Below, in pieces: positions 39,112 to 48,011 of a stretch of DNA of 64,000 bases. The stretch is taken from positions 291,332 through 355,331 of the forward strand of contig NZ_BMTQ01000008.1 in the NCBI RefSeq assembly GCF_014649755.1. Reading direction: 5' to 3'. The notes under the pieces are model-generated. The model was not told the DNA's origin, searched no databases, and saw nothing but the letters and a program-made list of their open reading frames with translations. The position numbers were made by a program, and so were the translations under genes. Source of the DNA: Streptomyces litmocidini (GTDB taxonomy: Bacteria > Actinomycetota > Actinomycetes > Streptomycetales > Streptomycetaceae). The first letter of the stretch is position 1; each line of letters starts with the position of its first letter.

Positions 39112-39660
39112 ATGCTCACGACGACGCCGCGGGTCGAACTGCGCCCGCTCACCCGCTCCGACCAGGACGAGTTCTGCGCGCTCGTGCGGGCCAGTTCCGC
39201 ACTGCACCAGCCGTGGATGCAACTGCCCGCGACGGCGGAGGCGTTCCAGGACTGGATGGGCCGCTTCGACGACGGGACCAACCAGGGGTTCCTGATCCGG
39301 GTCCGGGAGACCGGCGAGGCCGCGGGGACGGTCAACATCAACTCGATCATCCGGGGCCGCTACCAGGGCGCGTCCCTCGGCTACGCGGCCTTCGCCCCGT
39401 CCGCGGGGGCCGGGTACATGACCGAAGGGCTCGCCCTCACCCTCCGGTACGCCTTCACCGAACTGCGGCTCCACCGGCTGGAGGCCTGCATCCAGCCGGC
39501 GAACAAGGCGTCCCTGGCCCTGGTCCGGCGGCTGGGCTTCCGCTACGAAGGGGTGTCGCCCGCCTACCTCTACATCGACGGGGACTGGCGGGACCACGAA
39601 CGCTGGGCGGTCACCGCGCCCCGGCCGTGGACGCCCGACCCCTCCCTTCCCGAGGTCTGA
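39112..39660 (+). CDS. RimJ/RimL-type GNAT acetyltransferase
   Basis: 182-residue acetyltransferase of the ribosomal-protein-like Acetyltransf_3 group. LRPLTRSDQDEFCALV marks the start, GYMTEGLALTLRYAFTEL is the acetyl-CoA motif region, and LHRLEACIQPANKASLALVRRLGFRYEG is the classic R-x-E-A-x-x-x-x-x-N-x-x-S segment. Such enzymes acetylate N-termini of proteins or small amines. The ATG at 39112 follows a 248-base divergent gap from the small exported peptide. Confidence 0.87.
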   Translation: MLTTTPRVELRPLTRSDQDEFCALVRASSALHQPWMQLPATAEAFQDWMGRFDDGTNQGFLIRVRETGEAAGTVNINSIIRGRYQGASLGYAAFAPSAGAGYMTEGLALTLRYAFTELRLHRLEACIQPANKASLALVRRLGFRYEGVSPAYLYIDGDWRDHERWAVTAPRPWTPDPSLPEV

Positions 39661-39678
39661 GCCGGCGCCGCCGTGACG

Positions 39679-40515
39679 TCACCCGGCGTCGGCCCGGGGG
39701 CGGAGGAACTCCCGGACCCCCCGCAGGCGCGTGGTCAGGCGGCGCCGGGTCGCGCGGCCGTCGAGGACGATGTGGAGGCCGCCGGGCAGGTCGGTGTCGG
39801 CGTGGCGGCCGGTCGCCAGCCGGGTCGCGTCGAGGCCGTCCCGCCGCGCGATGAGCGTGCCGAGTTCGTGGCGGGTGACGGCCTGCGGGCCGGCGAGGTG
39901 GAAGACTCCGGTCCCGTCGGACCGGGCGAGTTCCCAGAGCGCGGCGGCCAGGTCGCGCACGTGGACGGGGCAGCGGACGTCGTCGGTGAACAGGACCCCG
40001 CGACGGGTGCCGGCCACCAGGTCGTGCGTGAGGCGTTCGTGTTCGGAACGGCCGTCGCCGACGATCAGCGAGGTCCGCGCGACGACCGCGTCCGCGCACA
40101 GCAGCCGCACGGCGGTCTCGGCCGTCGCCTTCGCCGCCCCGTACGGGGTGACCGGTTCCGGCACGCACGTCTCGTCGTAGGGCTCGGGGCGGCCCGGGAA
40201 CACGGCGTCGGTGGAGACGTGCACCAGCCGGATGCCCCGTCGCGCCGCGGTCCGGGCCAGGAGCACGCCGCCCTCGGCGGTGACCGCCCAGTCGGCCCCG
40301 CCGCTGCTCGCGTTGATCACCACGCGGGGATCCACCGCGTCCAGGACCTCCCGCAGGCGGGCGGGATCGCGCAGGTCCAGCCGGTGCCACGCCACGCCCG
40401 GGGTTCCGCCCGGGCGCGAGTGGAAGGTGGCGGCCGTGTCCCGGCCCGCCGCACTCCCCTGGCGGGCGAGCTCGCCGCCGAGGTACCCGCTGCCGCCGAC
40501 AATCAGTACCGTCAT
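39679..40515 (-). CDS. SDR / dTDP-4-dehydrorhamnose reductase-like protein
   Basis: 278-residue extended short-chain dehydrogenase of the RmlD type: NAD(P)-binding GGSGYLGGEL at residues 7-16, RVVINASSGGADWAV, VHVSTDAVFPG, catalytic Y-x-x-x-K in YGAAKA, and RCPVHVRDLAAAL. RmlD reduces dTDP-4-dehydrorhamnose, but many stand-alone homologues in Streptomyces have other sugar or metabolite substrates. No other dTDP-sugar genes are adjacent, so the role is open. Confidence 0.85.
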   Translation of the reverse strand: MTVLIVGGSGYLGGELARQGSAAGRDTAATFHSRPGGTPGVAWHRLDLRDPARLREVLDAVDPRVVINASSGGADWAVTAEGGVLLARTAARRGIRLVHVSTDAVFPGRPEPYDETCVPEPVTPYGAAKATAETAVRLLCADAVVARTSLIVGDGRSEHERLTHDLVAGTRRGVLFTDDVRCPVHVRDLAAALWELARSDGTGVFHLAGPQAVTRHELGTLIARRDGLDATRLATGRHADTDLPGGLHIVLDGRATRRRLTTRLRGVREFLRPRADAG

Positions 40516-40706
40516 GCCGCCCCACGCTACGTCGGCGACCGGGGCCCCGGATACGGGTCCGCTGCGTTCCCCGGCACCGGTCCCACCGTTCCGTCCGGTG
40601 TCACCCCTGCGGGGCCTCCCTCGGGATTCGCCGGACCCCCGCCCGGTCGGCGGTCTAGCGTACGGACTTGCCGGCCGCCCGACCGCGGCCGCACGAGGAG
40701 GATCCC

Positions 40707-41243
40707 GTGCCGTCGTCCTGCGACCCCCAGTACGCCCCCGCCGGTGATGTGGGTGCGGCGGTGATGCTGATCGACTCCCGGCTCAAGGCCATCTACGACG
40801 GCAGGACCGGGGTCGATCCCGAACGGCGGAGACTGGACGAGCAGTTCACCGCCTCCCTGGGGCCGACGGGTGCCCAGGACCTCCTGGACGGCGTGTGCAC
40901 GATCATCTTCATGTACATGAAGTGGCTGCGGGCGGCCTGCGAGGAGCACGACAAGGACGTGGTCGAGTACGTCGTGCCCAACCTCGTGACCACGATGCTC
41001 AGGATGCCCAGGAACATCCGGCCCGAGGCCGTCCCCACCATGGCCGGTCTGGCCGTCGCGGCGGGCACCGGCCTCAGCCCGAGCCTGTGGCGCGCGCAGT
41101 ACGGGGACTGGACCCTGGAGGAGATGAACGCCCTGGAGGCCACCGCCTTCCTCCTGGCGGAGATCATCAACCGGATCACCGAGGACCGCGACTTCGCCAC
41201 CCGGCTGATCACCGACGCCCTGTCCGGCGCGGAGCGGGACTGA
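40707..41243 (+). CDS. Hypothetical helical protein
   Basis: 178-residue soluble, mostly helical protein from GTG 40707, which has a full GAGGAGG ribosome-binding site. It contains no motif I recognise. Helices MLIDSRLKAIYDG, DGVCTIIFMYMKWLRAACEEHDKDVVEYVV and LEATAFLLAEIINRITEDRDFATRLI are apparent. It is likely real because of good codon usage and ribosome-binding site. It is divergent from the SDR gene, with no operon partner. Confidence 0.7.
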   Translation: MPSSCDPQYAPAGDVGAAVMLIDSRLKAIYDGRTGVDPERRRLDEQFTASLGPTGAQDLLDGVCTIIFMYMKWLRAACEEHDKDVVEYVVPNLVTTMLRMPRNIRPEAVPTMAGLAVAAGTGLSPSLWRAQYGDWTLEEMNALEATAFLLAEIINRITEDRDFATRLITDALSGAERD

Positions 41244-41253
41244 CCTCCGGGCC

Positions 41254-41743
41254 TCACGTCCGGTCGGCCAGGAAGTCCGCCGCGAGCGCGGTCCACGGGA
41301 TCCCGCACCTCCCCGGCCTCCTCCCGGAACGGGAGGACCCGCGGCTCGTCGGCGAGGACGGCCGGGACGCCGAGCAGGACGAGGCCCGCCACGCGGTCCG
41401 GCCGGCGGCCCGCGACGATACGGGCCTGCATCCCGTCGCTCGCCCCGCCGACCGGCACCGCTCGCTCGATGCCCACGCCGTGCAGGAACGCGACCGGGTC
41501 CTCGGCGAAGTCCTCCGGCGGGTGGCCGCCGGGCGGCTTGTCGGCGTCGCCGTGGCCGCGCCGGGTGGGGGCGTACGCGTGCAGGCCCGGAGGCAGGCGG
41601 CGCGGCAGCGGTTCGGACGTCCACCAGGAGTCCGGGTAGCCGTGCACCGGGACGAGCGGTGTGCCTCCGGGGCGTCCGGCCTCCGCGTACGGAGGCGCGG
41701 GCCCGGCCCGGGCCCCTCCGGTCCCGGGACGGGCCCGCCGCAC
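41254..41743 (-). pseudogene. Alpha/beta-hydrolase remnant
   Basis: The minus-strand frame from 41743 gives about 140 residues of an epoxide-hydrolase-like alpha/beta-hydrolase: VPVHGYPDSWWTSEPL, PTRRGHGDADKPPGG, GASDGM (G-x-S-x-G nucleophile elbow) and GLVLLGVPAV. At about 41300 similarity stops at RDPVD and the frame shifts. Only a final WTALAADFLADRT, which looks like the extreme C-terminus of the same protein, remains before a stop at 41254. About 100 residues, including the catalytic His, are deleted. Confidence 0.65.
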
Positions 41744-41762
41744 GCTCCCGGCCGCTTCCGCG

Positions 41763-42431
41763 TCAGAGGCCGGGGCCCCCGTCGTGGACGTGGCGGCGCA
41801 GGCCGTCGAGGGAGACGTCCTCCAGGCTGTCCGCGAAGGTCCTGCCGGGGCCCGCCGGCACCGGCAGGAGGGAGGGGACGACCAGGACGGCGCAGCCGGC
41901 GGCGACGGCCGAGGCCGCTCCGTCCGGCGAGTCCTCGACGGCCACGCACGCCGCCGCCGGGACGCCGAGCCGCCGGGCGGCCGTCCGGTAGGGGTCGGGG
42001 TGCGGCTTGGTGCGTGCGGTGTCGTCGGCGGAGAGCGTGAGGGCGAAGGGGACGTGCGCGAGGGCGCCGCCGACGACCGAGTCGACCACCGACCGGGGCG
42101 AGGCGCTGACGAGCGCGAACGGCATTCCCGCCCGCTCCAGTTCGGCCAGGAGGCGGTCCGCTCCCGGGCGCATCGGCGCGCCCTCGTCGACGCGCCGCTG
42201 GAAGGCGGTGGTCAGCGCCGTCGCGACGCCGTCCGGGTCGCGGGTGCCGGTGGCCCGCACGAGGTGGGCGGCGGTGTCCTCGACGGCGCGCCCGACGACT
42301 TCGGGTGCGTCGGCCCGCGTGAGCCGGTGTCCGAGCCGGGCGGCGACCTCCTCCGTGGCCTCCCACCAGAGGACCTCGGTGTCGACGAGGGTGCCGTCCA
42401 TGTCGAAGAGGACGGCGGCGAGCGCGGTCAC
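41763..42431 (-). CDS. HAD-superfamily phosphatase (beta-phosphoglucomutase-like)
   Basis: 222-residue HAD subfamily IA hydrolase. Motif I is LFDMDGTLVD (nucleophile and acid Asp), motif II ALVSASPR, motif III Lys in RTKPHPDPY, and motif IV VAVEDSPDGAASA. The cap domain is the alpha-helical C1 type. The GTG at 42431 overlaps the stop of the transporter ATPase (GTGA), so it is the last gene of the five-gene import operon. It probably dephosphorylates the imported compound or a breakdown product. Confidence 0.87.
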   Translation of the reverse strand: MTALAAVLFDMDGTLVDTEVLWWEATEEVAARLGHRLTRADAPEVVGRAVEDTAAHLVRATGTRDPDGVATALTTAFQRRVDEGAPMRPGADRLLAELERAGMPFALVSASPRSVVDSVVGGALAHVPFALTLSADDTARTKPHPDPYRTAARRLGVPAAACVAVEDSPDGAASAVAAGCAVLVVPSLLPVPAGPGRTFADSLEDVSLDGLRRHVHDGGPGL

Positions 42432-43513
42432 CGCTCCGCCTTCGGGACGACGAGCGCGGGGTGCGGGGCGAGGCCGACGGTGGCGCGGATCCCCGGGGTC
42501 AGTCCGCCCGCGTCGCGCGACGGCAGGTCGGCCTTGACCGTCGTGCCGCGGTGGTCGAGGTGGACGCGGGTGACGGATCCGAAGAAGGAGGTGGAGACGA
42601 CCACGGCCTCGCCGTCGGGGTCGGCGGTCACGGTGACGTTCTCGGGGCGGACGAGCACCTCGACGTCGCGGGTGCCGGGGGCGTCGCCGTCGACGGGGAG
42701 CCGGCTGCCCGCCGCCTCCACGAGTCCGGCGTCGGTGAGGCGGCCCGGCAGGCGGTTCATGGTGCCGACGAACTCGGCGACGAAGGCGGTCGCCGGCCGG
42801 CGGTAGAGCTCGGCCGGGGCCGCGCACTGCTCCAGCTTCCCGGCGTTGAGGACGGCGACGCGGTCCGCCATGGACAGCGCCTCCTCCTGGTCGTGGGTGA
42901 CGAACACGGTGGTGATGCCGAGGGAGATCTGGAGCCGCCGGATCTCCTCGCGCAGGCTGAGCCGGACCTTGGCGTCGAGGGCGGAGAGGGGTTCGTCCAG
43001 GAGCAGGACGCGGGGGCGCAGGGCGAGGGCCCGGGCCAGGGCGACGCGCTGCTGCTGGCCGCCGGACATCTGGTGCGGGTAGCGGTCGCCGTGCTCGGGC
43101 AGGCCGACCAGGTCGAGGAGTTCGGCGGCGCGGGCGTGGCGCTCGGCCGTCCCGGCCTTGCGGACGCGGAGGCCGAAGGCGACGTTGTCGCGGGCGGTGA
43201 GGTTGGGGAAGAGGCTGTACGACTGGAAGACCATGCCGGCGTCGCGGCGGTTGGCCGGGACGTGGGTGATGTCCGTCCCGTCCACGAGGACCTCGCCGGA
43301 GTCGGGGCGCTCGAAGCCGGCGAGGACCCGCAGCGCGGTGGTCTTGCCGCAGCCCGAGGGGCCGAGGAGCGCGAGGAGTTCGCCCGGTTCGACGGTCAGG
43401 TCGAGGCCGTCGAGGGCGACGGTGGTGCCGAACGCGCGGCGCAGGCCGCGGAATTCGACGCGGGCCCCGGTGGCGGCGGTGGACTCCGTCCGTTCCGCTG
43501 TGGCAGAGGTCAT
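42428..43513 (-). CDS. ABC importer ATP-binding protein (PotA/FbpC/PhnT-like)
   Basis: 361-residue importer ATPase. Walker A GPSGCGKT, Q-loop MVFQSYSLFPN, signature MSGGQQQRVALARAL, Walker B VLLLDEPLSALD, and switch VTHDQEEAL are all intact. A C-terminal TOBE domain (about 270-361) follows. This architecture is shared by spermidine, iron and 2-aminoethylphosphonate importers. It couples to the two permeases encoded upstream in the operon and overlaps the HAD phosphatase gene downstream. Confidence 0.92.
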   Translation of the reverse strand: MTSATAERTESTAATGARVEFRGLRRAFGTTVALDGLDLTVEPGELLALLGPSGCGKTTALRVLAGFERPDSGEVLVDGTDITHVPANRRDAGMVFQSYSLFPNLTARDNVAFGLRVRKAGTAERHARAAELLDLVGLPEHGDRYPHQMSGGQQQRVALARALALRPRVLLLDEPLSALDAKVRLSLREEIRRLQISLGITTVFVTHDQEEALSMADRVAVLNAGKLEQCAAPAELYRRPATAFVAEFVGTMNRLPGRLTDAGLVEAAGSRLPVDGDAPGTRDVEVLVRPENVTVTADPDGEAVVVSTSFFGSVTRVHLDHRGTTVKADLPSRDAGGLTPGIRATVGLAPHPALVVPKAER

Positions 43514-43516
43514 GGG

Positions 43517-44422
43517 TCAGGACTCCTTGCGGGAGGTGCGGGGGGCGCCGGCCGGGGCCGTCCCGGCCCGGGACAGGACGAGGAGCAGCAGCCAGGTGAT
43601 GAGGAGGCTCAGGAGGGAGACGGCCACCGACACGCGGGCCTGGGCGCCGGAGATGGAGACGATCCAGACGGCGAACGGCCGGAAGCCGAGGACGGAGGCG
43701 GTGGTGAACTCGCCGAGGACGAGCGCCAGGGTGAGGAACGCGGCGCCGGCGAGCGAGGAGCGCAGGTTGGGCAGGACCACCCGGAGCATGACGTACGGCC
43801 AGGACGCCCCGCAGTTGCGGGCGGCCTCGACGAGCGTGGGGACGTCGACGGCGCGCAGTCCCGCGTCGAGGGAGCGGTGCACGAACGGCAGGGCCATGAC
43901 GGTGTAGGCGAGGACCAGGACGAAGGGGAAGTCCTCGTTCTGGACCGCGAGGAACGTCTGGTAGAGCGGGGTCCGCGAGAGGTGGTCGGGGCCCCAGCGC
44001 AGTACGGTGCTGATCCCGGTGACGAGTGCGATGGGCGGCACCACGAGCGGCAGCGTGCACAGCACCTCGACGACCGGCCGCAGGCGCGGTGCGCCGAGCC
44101 GGACGGCCACCAGGGCGGGCACCGCGAGCAGCAGGGCGAGCGCGACGGTGGCGGCGGCGAGGCCGAGGGAGAGCAGCAGGCTCTCGGTGAAGCCGTCGGC
44201 GGAGAGCAGCGCGGTGTACGCCTCGAAGGAGACGCCCTGGCCCGGGGTGTGCACGGTGAACACGAACGAGGCGACGAGCGGGACGAGGAAGTAGGCGCCG
44301 CCGAGGCCGAGGACGAGGCCGCGCCACGGGCGGGGGCGGCGCCGGATCCGTACGGGAGCGGTGGCCCGGTCCGCCGTCCGCGCCCCGGGCTCCGGGGTGA
44401 CGTCCGGGGCGGTGGGGGTCAT
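43517..44422 (-). CDS. ABC importer permease (second)
   Basis: 301-residue inner-membrane permease with six helices and the binding-protein-dependent transport signature: EAARNCGASWPYVMLRVVLPNLRSSL contains the E-A-A-x-x-x-G loop that docks on the ATPase. The ATG at 44422 overlaps the stop of the first permease (ATGA); another ATG nine bases upstream is possible. The N-terminal 35 residues are cytoplasmic and Pro/Arg-rich. It is the PotC/PhnV-like partner of the permease at 44419-45312. Confidence 0.88.
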   Translation of the reverse strand: MTPTAPDVTPEPGARTADRATAPVRIRRRPRPWRGLVLGLGGAYFLVPLVASFVFTVHTPGQGVSFEAYTALLSADGFTESLLLSLGLAAATVALALLLAVPALVAVRLGAPRLRPVVEVLCTLPLVVPPIALVTGISTVLRWGPDHLSRTPLYQTFLAVQNEDFPFVLVLAYTVMALPFVHRSLDAGLRAVDVPTLVEAARNCGASWPYVMLRVVLPNLRSSLAGAAFLTLALVLGEFTTASVLGFRPFAVWIVSISGAQARVSVAVSLLSLLITWLLLLVLSRAGTAPAGAPRTSRKES

Positions 44423-45312
44423 CGCAGCCATCGGGCGCTCCTGCGCTGGAGGGGGAGGTGGACCGCCATGACCAGGCCGGCGATCAGGATCATGTCGAGG
44501 CCGAGGGCGAGCGCCACGTTCTCCTGGCCGACCAGGACGTTGCCGGAGAGCGCGTCCGCGATCTTGAGGGTGACGAGCGGTACGGAGCCGCCGACGAGCG
44601 CCGCGGCGGTGGCGTGGGCGGCGAAGGCGCTGCCGAAGAGCAGCACGAACCCGCCGAGCAGCGAGGGCGCGAGGACCGGGAGGCCGACGTGGCGCCAGTA
44701 CTGCCATCCGCCGGCGCCCGCGTTCCGCGCGGCCTCGCGCCACTGGGGGCGCAGGCCGTCGAGGGCGGGCAGGATCACCAGGACCATGAGGGGGATGAGG
44801 AAGTACAGGTAGACGACGGCGAGGCCGCCGAAGGAGTACAGGTTCCAGCCGAGGTCGGTCAGGTCGGCGAGCCGGGTGACGACTCCGGAGATGCCGACGG
44901 TCGCGATGAACGCGAACGCGAGGGGGACGCCGCCGAAGTTGGCGAGGACCCCGGAGGCGGTGAGGACGGCGCCGCGCAGGATCCGGGACCGGGAGGTGAC
45001 GACGGCCTGGGCGATGAGGACGCCGAGGACCGAGCCGATCAGGGCGGTGAGCGCGGAGAGCCGCAGGCTGCCGAGGAGCGAGCCGAGGTAGGGGCCCTGG
45101 AGGGAACGGCCCAGGTGTTCGCCGGTGAGGGCGGTGGCACCGGTGGCGGGATCGGTGCGGGTCACGGCGCCGTACAGGAGGGCGCCGAGGGGCAGTCCGA
45201 AGGCGAGGGCCGTGAAGGCGATCAGGGGGAGGGCGGCGAGCCAGGTGCGCGGGCCGCGCCGCCGGCGGCCGGTGCCGCCGGCGGTTCCCGTGGTGGGGGT
45301 GGCGGAGGACAT
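44419..45312 (-). CDS. ABC importer permease (first)
   Basis: 297-residue permease with six helices. The conserved loop is REAARNAGAGGWQYWRHVGLPVLAPSL. The N-terminus is basic (GRRRRGPRTW) and the external loop contains a DPATGATALTGEHL segment typical of the PotB/PhnU-like subunits. The ATG at 45312 overlaps the stop of the binding-protein gene (ATGA), showing strict coupling along the operon. Confidence 0.88.
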   Translation of the reverse strand: MSSATPTTGTAGGTGRRRRGPRTWLAALPLIAFTALAFGLPLGALLYGAVTRTDPATGATALTGEHLGRSLQGPYLGSLLGSLRLSALTALIGSVLGVLIAQAVVTSRSRILRGAVLTASGVLANFGGVPLAFAFIATVGISGVVTRLADLTDLGWNLYSFGGLAVVYLYFLIPLMVLVILPALDGLRPQWREAARNAGAGGWQYWRHVGLPVLAPSLLGGFVLLFGSAFAAHATAAALVGGSVPLVTLKIADALSGNVLVGQENVALALGLDMILIAGLVMAVHLPLQRRSARWLR

Positions 45313-46457
45313 CAGGAGAGGGCCTTGTCCCACTTCTCGGCGAGGGTGGCCTTGGCCCTGTCGAGTTCGGCGGCGGCCGGGAAGGCGGGGGTGCCGGAGA
45401 CCTCGGGCAGCTCGGCCGTGAGGGTCTTGTCGGCGCTGCCGTCGGCGGTCATGACCGGCAGCAGGACGGGCCGGGCGTGTCCCTTGAGCCAGAGGTTCTG
45501 GCCCTCGGTGCTGTAGAGGAACTCCATCCAGAGGCGGGCGGCGGCGGGGTGCGGGGCGTCCTTGCTGACGGCCTGGGAGTAGAACTGCGCGTAGACGCCG
45601 TCGGCCGGGACGGCGACCTGCCAGTCGACGCCCTTGCCCTCGAACTGGTCGGCGTAGCCGGCGTTGAGGTAGTCCCAGTCGATGCTGATGGGCGTCTCGC
45701 CCTTCTCGACCGTGGCCGGGGTGGACTCGACGGGGATGAAGTTGCCGCTCTTCTTCAGGGTGCCGAAGAAGTCGATGCCGGGCTGGATGTCCGCGAAGGA
45801 GCCCTTGTTGGCGAGGGCGGCCGCGTACACGCCGCCGAAGGCGGAGCCGGACTTGGTCGGGTTGCCGTTGAGCGCGACCTTGCCCTTGTACTCGGGCTTG
45901 AGGAGGTCGGCGAAGGTCTTCGGGCAGTTCGGGATGCGCTTGGCGTCGCAGCCGATGGAGACGTAGCCGCCGTAGTCGTTGTACCAGCGGCCGTCCGCGT
46001 CCTTCTGGGCGGCGGGGATCTTGTCCCAGGCCTCGACCTCGTACGGGGCGAAGAGACCCTCTTCGGCGCCGCTGCGGGCGAACGCGATGCCGAGGTCGAG
46101 GACGTCGGGCGCGCGCTTCTGGCCCTTGCGGGACTTGACGGCGGCGATCTCGTCGGCGCTGGAGGCGTCCGGGTTCTCGCTCTCGACCTCGATCCCGTAC
46201 TTCGTCTCGAACGTCTTGATCAGCTCGCCGTAGTTGGCCCAGTCCGGCGGCAGGGCGATGACGTGCAGCGCGCCCTCCTGCTTCGCCGCCTCGACGAGGG
46301 CGTCCATGCCGCCGAAGTCCTCGGCCGACTTCGCGGTGGCCGACTTCGCGCCCTCGGCGCCGGTCGTGCCCTCGGGAGCGGCACCGCAGGCGGTGACGGT
46401 GGTCAGGACGACGGCGCCGAGCAGGACTGCGGCGCCGCGGACGGGGGTTCTGCGCAC
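45312..46457 (-). CDS. ABC importer substrate-binding lipoprotein
   Basis: 381 residues from GTG 46457, with GGGAG five bases upstream. A lipoprotein signal ends VTACG (lipid on Cys). The mature protein is a family 1/PotD-like solute-binding protein: GALHVIALPPDWANYGELIKTFE, VLDLGIAFARSG, and WYNDYGGYVSIG. It captures a small anionic or polyamine-like solute for the two permeases. The gene set (binding protein, two permeases, ATPase, HAD phosphatase, GntR/UTRA regulator) resembles 2-aminoethylphosphonate uptake operons, but the substrate is inferred only from that context. Confidence 0.88.
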   Translation of the reverse strand: MRRTPVRGAAVLLGAVVLTTVTACGAAPEGTTGAEGAKSATAKSAEDFGGMDALVEAAKQEGALHVIALPPDWANYGELIKTFETKYGIEVESENPDASSADEIAAVKSRKGQKRAPDVLDLGIAFARSGAEEGLFAPYEVEAWDKIPAAQKDADGRWYNDYGGYVSIGCDAKRIPNCPKTFADLLKPEYKGKVALNGNPTKSGSAFGGVYAAALANKGSFADIQPGIDFFGTLKKSGNFIPVESTPATVEKGETPISIDWDYLNAGYADQFEGKGVDWQVAVPADGVYAQFYSQAVSKDAPHPAAARLWMEFLYSTEGQNLWLKGHARPVLLPVMTADGSADKTLTAELPEVSGTPAFPAAAELDRAKATLAEKWDKALS

Positions 46458-46484
46458 GGGTTCTCCCAGAAGCGAGTGAAGGAA

Positions 46485-46498
46485 CTTGTCTGAACAAG
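46485..46498. promoter_or_regulatory. Candidate GntR operator
   Basis: The dyad CTTGTCTGAACAAG lies 28 bases upstream of the binding-protein start in the divergent gap with the GntR gene. Its form is similar to known GntR/HutC-subfamily half-sites (GT-n-AC type), and its position would block the importer promoter. The link to the regulator is inference. Confidence 0.4.
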
Positions 46499-46716
46499 CC
46501 GCCCCCAGTTCGCCCGCGCCTCCTGTCCGGAAAATGAACGGCACATGGCCGGATCCGGACGCCTCCCGGAAGAGCCGGTTGTGGCGAACCACGGGCGACG
46601 TGCCTGGACTTGAGGCGGGCCGAGCGGGGCGCCGGACGTCGGATCGTCGGGTTAGGGTGGACGGGGGACGGCGCACACCGTGACGTGGTGTGCGCAGCCG
46701 AACGCGAGATGGGGGC

Positions 46717-47469
46717 ATGGTGACGGCGCTCTACGTGGAGATCGCGGAGGAACTCCGCCGCTCGATCCTCAGTGGCGAACATCCCGTCGGGGCCCGCCTG
46801 CCGTCCGAGAGCGACCTCGCCGCCCGCTGGTCCGCGTCGCGCGGCACGGTGCGCCAGGCCGTCGCCCTGCTCACCTCGGAAGGGATCATCGGCTCCCGCC
46901 AGGGAGCCCGCCGCATCGTGCTCCGCAGGGAACGCCGGCACAGCTTCGCCGAGCTCCACAGCTTCGCCCAGTGGGCACGGGCCATGGGCTACCGGTCGGC
47001 GAGCCGCTTCCTCCACCGCGAGCGCCGCCGGGCCACGTCCGAGGAGGCGCGCCGGCTCGCCCTGCCGCAGGGAGCGACGGTCCTGGACGTCCTGCGCCTG
47101 CGCTGCCTGGACGACGAACCGGTGATGCTGGAGCGCACGGCGTACGCGGAGTGGGTCGCGCCCACCGTCGAGTCCCTGCCCGTCGACTGCGCCTCGATCA
47201 TGGACAGCATGGCCGAGGACGCGGGCATCGTCGCGCACTACGGCGAGCACCTCATCGACGCCGTCCCCGCCGGGAGCGACGACGCCCGTCTGCTCCGCGT
47301 CCGCCGGGGCAGCCCGCTCCTGCGCCAGCGCCATCTGACGAGCAACCAGGACGGCCGCCCCATCGAATGGACGGAGGACCGCTACCGCGCGGGAAGCGTC
47401 ACCTTCAACGTGAGCAACTCGGTGGGCACGGCCCCGCTGGTCCGGGATCCGGGTTCCCTGCTGACGTGA
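46717..47469 (+). CDS. GntR family (HutC/UTRA) transcriptional regulator
   Basis: 250-residue repressor. N-terminal winged helix: IAEELRRSILSGEHPVGARLPSESDLAARW, then SRGTVRQAVALLTSEGII. C-terminal UTRA ligand domain (about 80-245): FAELHSFAQWARAMGY, VLDVLRLRCLDDEPVMLERT, and ending NVSNSVGTAPLV. It is divergent from the importer operon across a 259-base gap and most likely represses it until the imported ligand or its phosphate ester binds. The ATG at 46717 is chosen; GTG 46720 is also possible. Confidence 0.88.
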   Translation: MVTALYVEIAEELRRSILSGEHPVGARLPSESDLAARWSASRGTVRQAVALLTSEGIIGSRQGARRIVLRRERRHSFAELHSFAQWARAMGYRSASRFLHRERRRATSEEARRLALPQGATVLDVLRLRCLDDEPVMLERTAYAEWVAPTVESLPVDCASIMDSMAEDAGIVAHYGEHLIDAVPAGSDDARLLRVRRGSPLLRQRHLTSNQDGRPIEWTEDRYRAGSVTFNVSNSVGTAPLVRDPGSLLT

Positions 47470-47536
47470 TCTCCAACCACGTTCTTCGACAGGGAATCTG
47501 ACGCCCGCTCACCCCTTCGCACGTACACTGGCGGGC

Positions 47537-47920
47537 ATGGCATGCCGCATCACCGAACTGATCCTCGACTGCGCCGACCCCGAGCGGCTCGCCGCGTTCT
47601 GGAGCGAGGTCCTCGGATATGTCGAGATCGGCCGGGAGGACGACGGGAGCATCCAGATCGGGCCGCCCGGCGCCGTCCTGGGCGATCCTCGACCGACGCT
47701 CCTCCTCAGCCCCAGCAGCGACCCCCGGAGGGGGAAGCTCCCCCTGCACATCGACGTCAACCCCACCGACCGCGACCAGGACGCGGAGTGGGAGCGGCTG
47801 CTCGCCCTCGGCGCCCGGCCCGCCGACGTCGGCCAGGGCGACGGCGTGAGCTGGCACGTGCTGGCCGACCCGGAGGGCAACGAGTTCTGTCTCCTGCGGA
47901 CCCGGATCCAGCCCCTCTGA
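47537..47920 (+). CDS. VOC (glyoxalase/bleomycin-resistance) family protein
   Basis: 127-residue single-domain VOC protein with two beta-alpha-beta-beta-beta modules: ITELILDCADPERLAAFWSEVLGY at the start and HVLADPEGNEFCLLR at the end. The second module's DPEGNEF is the typical metal-site strand of this subgroup (often with Glu as ligand). KLPLHIDVNPTDRD marks the domain crossover. Members are metal enzymes or drug-binding proteins; the function here is unknown. Confidence 0.85.
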   Translation: MACRITELILDCADPERLAAFWSEVLGYVEIGREDDGSIQIGPPGAVLGDPRPTLLLSPSSDPRRGKLPLHIDVNPTDRDQDAEWERLLALGARPADVGQGDGVSWHVLADPEGNEFCLLRTRIQPL

Positions 47921-48011
47921 GCGTCTCCCCCTCGCGGCGGCTCCGAACTCCCACCCGGCCGGCGGACACGCGGCCTGGGCCGAAACACAGCCCGGAAAGT
48001 ATGATCAAGCG

